Positions 5,905 to 7,343 of a stretch of 7,343 nt of DNA are shown piece by piece (position 1 is the stretch's first letter; every line of letters begins with the position of its first letter). A model generated the notes under the pieces. That model saw nothing but the letters and a program-made list of their open reading frames with translations. It did not search any database and was not told the origin of the DNA. The stretch is taken from positions 1 through 7,343 of the forward strand of contig JALRFZ010000142.1 of the NCBI GenBank assembly GCA_023253615.1, in the 5' to 3' direction. The position numbers were made by a program, and so were the translations under genes. Source of the DNA: Verrucomicrobiales bacterium. Its GTDB lineage: Bacteria; Verrucomicrobiota; Verrucomicrobiia; Verrucomicrobiales; DEV007.

Positions 5905-6000
5905 GGGGGTGAAGGCCGGAAATGGTGAAGACGGATCCGACACGAAGTTCCATCCATGCACTCGAGGCAAGAGCGGTGATGGGGAATTCTCGGAAAATCT

Positions 6001-6384
6001 TCAGGGGGTCACCCCACTGCTGACCCTTCCCCTTCCCTTTTTGGGTTGAAATCGAGCCTCATCTCCTGTCCGATCGAGCCGGTAATCTCCATTCTGCCAT
6101 GCCCTACCTGGTCTCCAAGCCACAGAAAGAAAATCCTTTTCTAGGGCGTGTGCCTCCTCCACTGCGAACCGGTAGGCATATGGGCCGATGTCCGCGCGCT
6201 GCCGATCGGGTCCGCACTTCGTCACCCCAACCCGGTTTCCCGAAACCCAGAAGATGGCGTCCTGCCGGAAGCGCCTACCGAGATCGCAGGCGGCCTCGAA
6301 GCCCATCTCGATCGCCCACCCGGGTTCCCTGTCCCGATTTGGCAGCTGAGCAGCCCTCAAGACGGCAGATTGAATTTTTTTCAT
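6001..6384 (-). pseudogene. Probable C-terminal remnant of a DUF3293-like protein
   Basis: The 127-residue frame contains REPGWAIEMGFEAACDLGRR followed by FRQDAIFWVSGNRVGVTKC (residues about 19-57). This fits the C-terminal half of DUF3293 proteins, where a glycine/tryptophan segment is followed by a (G/R)RxxRQxAIxW-type strand. The usual N-terminal half, with its ITAxNP-like strand, is missing. The ATG at 6382-6384 lies in an A-rich stretch on its own strand and gives a start (MKKIQSAVLRAAQLPN) that I cannot match to the family. Residues after about 75 are unlike DUF3293 and may be readthrough. DUF3293 has no established function. The divergent vWA gene starts 53 bp away, so the lost 5' half was probably replaced when that gene arrived. 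A genuine short protein is possible. Confidence 0.45.
6006..6026. repeat. Short inverted repeat GGGTCA...TGACCC
   Basis: GGGTCA (6006-6011) and TGACCC (6021-6026) pair around 9 nt, just inside the 3' end of the DUF3293-like remnant. A pyrimidine-rich run with five T (6039-6043) follows on the plus strand. It may be a weak terminator or a leftover palindrome; a 6-bp stem is near what chance gives in this base composition. Confidence 0.3.
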
Positions 6385-6437
6385 TTTTTCTCTCCGATGG
6401 CCCGTGGTTGTCCCACCCCCTGCGCGAAGTTGTTTTG

Positions 6438-7142
6438 ATGAGAATCGAGAAGACCCAGCCCAAAACCACCGACATTGCTTTCATCCTTGACCGCTCGGGG
6501 TCGATGCAGGAGCACACCGAGGCGGCTATTGCCGGCTTTAATGAATTCCTCCGCGACCAGCAGCAGGTCGAGGGGCAGGCCCGGCTTAGCCTCGTGCTTT
6601 TTGACGACCGGGTTGAAATCCCCATTGATAACATTCCGCTGAGTGAGGTGATCGGTCTCGACACCCGCATCTACGCAACCCGGGGCTCGACCGCCCTGCT
6701 GGACGCGATCGGGCTGACCATTGATGCGTTCAAAGTCCGCATTCGGGAGCATCCTGAAGGTGATCGGCCCGATCAGGTCATCTTCGCGATTTTCACCGAC
6801 GGAGACGAAAATGCGTCGCACCGCTTCACCTGGAAGGACATTGCGGGCAAAATACGGCGGCGTCAGGAGAAACAGGGCTGGGAGTTTCTCTTCCTGGGCG
6901 CGAATCAGGATGCCATCGCGACCGCCGTACAGATGAACATCCACGCCCGCAACGCCGCGACGGCCAGCTACAGCGCCGAGGGCGTGAGGGGATCGGCGAA
7001 TGCCTTCAGCCGCAAAGCCCGGGCGATGCGGGAGTCGTTGTCGGCGGAGTATGGTGCGGCTCCGAATGAGGATTTGATGAAGCCGATGGGTGAAATTTTG
7101 CGGGAGGAGGAGGGGGGGGCGGGAGTGGGGTCGTTCCCTTAA
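6438..7142 (+). CDS. Cytoplasmic von Willebrand factor A (vWA) domain protein
   Basis: The 234-residue protein is nearly all one vWA domain. The metal-ion-dependent adhesion site is complete: DRSGSM gives Asp18-Ser20-Ser22, TRGSTAL gives Thr85, and TDGDEN gives Asp121. Other family marks are AAIAGFNEFLRDQQ, ARLSLVLFDDRVE, LLDAIGLTID and the late GWEFLFLGANQDAI (147-160), typical of the stand-alone bacterial vWA proteins that start directly with this domain. There is no signal peptide or membrane segment, so it is probably cytoplasmic and likely binds a partner through Mg2+. No MoxR-type ATPase, TerD or protein-kinase partner is visible nearby. The start at 6438 sits immediately before the conserved TTDIAFILDRSGS region; the frame is open back to 6099 but that part is not domain-like. 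No Shine-Dalgarno is present. The C-terminal tail (EEEGGAGVGSFP) comes from a G-rich tract. Confidence 0.88.
   Translation: MRIEKTQPKTTDIAFILDRSGSMQEHTEAAIAGFNEFLRDQQQVEGQARLSLVLFDDRVEIPIDNIPLSEVIGLDTRIYATRGSTALLDAIGLTIDAFKVRIREHPEGDRPDQVIFAIFTDGDENASHRFTWKDIAGKIRRRQEKQGWEFLFLGANQDAIATAVQMNIHARNAATASYSAEGVRGSANAFSRKARAMRESLSAEYGAAPNEDLMKPMGEILREEEGGAGVGSFP
7102..7130 (+). other. G-rich tract with eight-G homopolymer; G-quadruplex-compatible
   Basis: The last codons of the vWA gene contain a purine tract with a run of eight G (7112-7119), followed by C, GGG, AGT and GGGG. Together with the GGG at 7102-7104 this satisfies a four-tract G-quadruplex pattern on the coding strand. The run encodes Gly-Gly-Ala-Gly and ends 10 bp before the stop codon. 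Confidence 0.6.
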
Positions 7143-7156
7143 AGTGCCCGTAGCTG

Positions 7157-7185
7157 TTGCCCGCCATTGATCCACCTGCTACACT
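7157..7185 (+). promoter_or_regulatory. Candidate sigma-70-type promoter before the DUF4007-like stub
   Basis: TTGCCC (7157-7162) and TACACT (7180-7185) are separated by exactly 17 bp. Transcription would start near 7192, about 6 nt before the ATG at 7198. This makes a very short leader, in line with the lack of a Shine-Dalgarno. The -10 box is part of TACACTCC, similar to TAGACTCC before the kinase-etherase gene. Confidence 0.5.
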
Positions 7186-7197
7186 CCGCCCGTCAAC

Positions 7198-7281
7198 ATG
7201 ATCGACTTCTCCTACACTGGCCATGAGAGCTTCCCATTCCGCATAAGCTGGCTTCCCATTCGCATCAACCTAAGCGCTTAA
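7198..7281 (+). pseudogene. DUF4007-like N-terminal stub, 3'-truncated
   Basis: This 27-codon ORF, MIDFSYTGHESFPFRISWLP followed by IRINLSA, begins like a DUF4007 protein. In that family the first residues read roughly FSGHE(S/T)FPxRxxWLxK, and full proteins are about 300 residues. Here the match stops right after WLP and the frame ends at 7279-7281. None of the three forward frames beyond this point continues the family. The break falls at an imperfect direct repeat (7229-7244 and 7251-7265), which could mark a deletion or recombination joint. A promoter with good spacing lies upstream, so the stub may still be transcribed. Some DUF4007 genes are found beside PAPS-reductase-like DNA-modification genes, but nothing of that kind is in the window. 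Recognition rests on about 18 residues, so it is tentative. Confidence 0.45.
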
Positions 7282-7343
7282 CCTGTTTATTTTTAACGAG
7301 TTAAATATCTATTTTCGGCGAGTTTTTCCTTGACTTTGCGAGA
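7282..7343. other. AT-rich terminal stretch with small palindromes; no gene seen
   Basis: GC content falls to about one third by my count, against well above half in the preceding 7 kb. TAAGCGCTTA (7271-7280) is a perfect 10-bp palindrome at the edge of this stretch, and TTAAC-GA-GTTAA (7293-7304) is a second symmetric site. TTGACT (7331-7336) is a possible -35 box whose -10 region would lie beyond the window. It looks like the regulatory region of a gene to the right, possibly foreign. Confidence 0.45.

Noticed and set aside
6099..6437. N-terminal extension of the vWA protein from 6099
   Set aside because: The extra 113 residues are Arg/Pro-rich, overlap the minus-strand DUF3293-like frame, and are absent from the compact vWA architecture that starts at 6438.
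7198..7281. Intact small peptide gene or toxin
   Set aside because: The start matches the N-terminal signature of a much larger protein family, and the ORF lacks a hydrophobic segment, so a truncated gene fits better.

Overview
The window looks like a high-GC chromosome segment from a member of the Verrucomicrobiota, most likely Opitutae-like. Three things suggest this: an ECF sigma factor of the Rhodopirellula/Verrucomicrobium type translationally coupled to a FecR/LamG membrane protein, a REP-associated transposase relative of a lineage I associate with Verrucomicrobiota, and mostly weak or absent Shine-Dalgarno sequences. A planctomycete is a less likely alternative. This assignment comes from family recognition, not from a database search.

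Layout. Positions 1-80 are the end of an 8-bp tandem array that runs off the left edge. Positions 210-2329 hold a two-gene signalling unit: an ECF sigma factor and, overlapping it by 4 bp, a single-pass FecR-domain protein with a C-terminal LamG/concanavalin-like domain, the probable anti-sigma or sensor partner. Positions 2385-4172 encode a single 595-residue polypeptide. It joins a BadF/BcrAD-type sugar kinase (the family of GlcNAc kinase and MurNAc kinase MurK) to a MurNAc-6-phosphate etherase (MurQ). That would put phosphorylation and lactyl-ether cleavage of recovered cell-wall MurNAc in one protein. It is the most interesting intact gene here.

From 4.2 kb to the right edge the window turns into a patchwork of small or damaged genes. 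These are a REP-associated transposase (minus strand) that has lost its N-terminus and HUH motif, with a hairpin over its stop codon; a 62-codon unknown ORF whose 3' end is a perfect 24-bp palindrome; a convergent zinc-ribbon/Smr-domain protein; the apparent C-terminal remnant of a DUF3293-like protein; and an intact cytoplasmic von Willebrand A protein ending in a G-rich tract. At the right edge there is a well-formed promoter and a 27-codon ORF that begins like a DUF4007 protein (TGHESFPFR..WLP) but stops at once. The DNA then falls to about one-third GC. DUF4007 proteins are known from some DNA-modification/defence neighbourhoods, so the right edge may be the start of an accessory island; the window ends before this can be tested.

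No tRNA, rRNA or CRISPR array was seen. I did not find a convincing complete new multi-gene system in the window. The best leads are the MurK-MurQ fusion, the palindrome and hairpin near the transposase remnant, and the DUF4007-like stub at a composition boundary.
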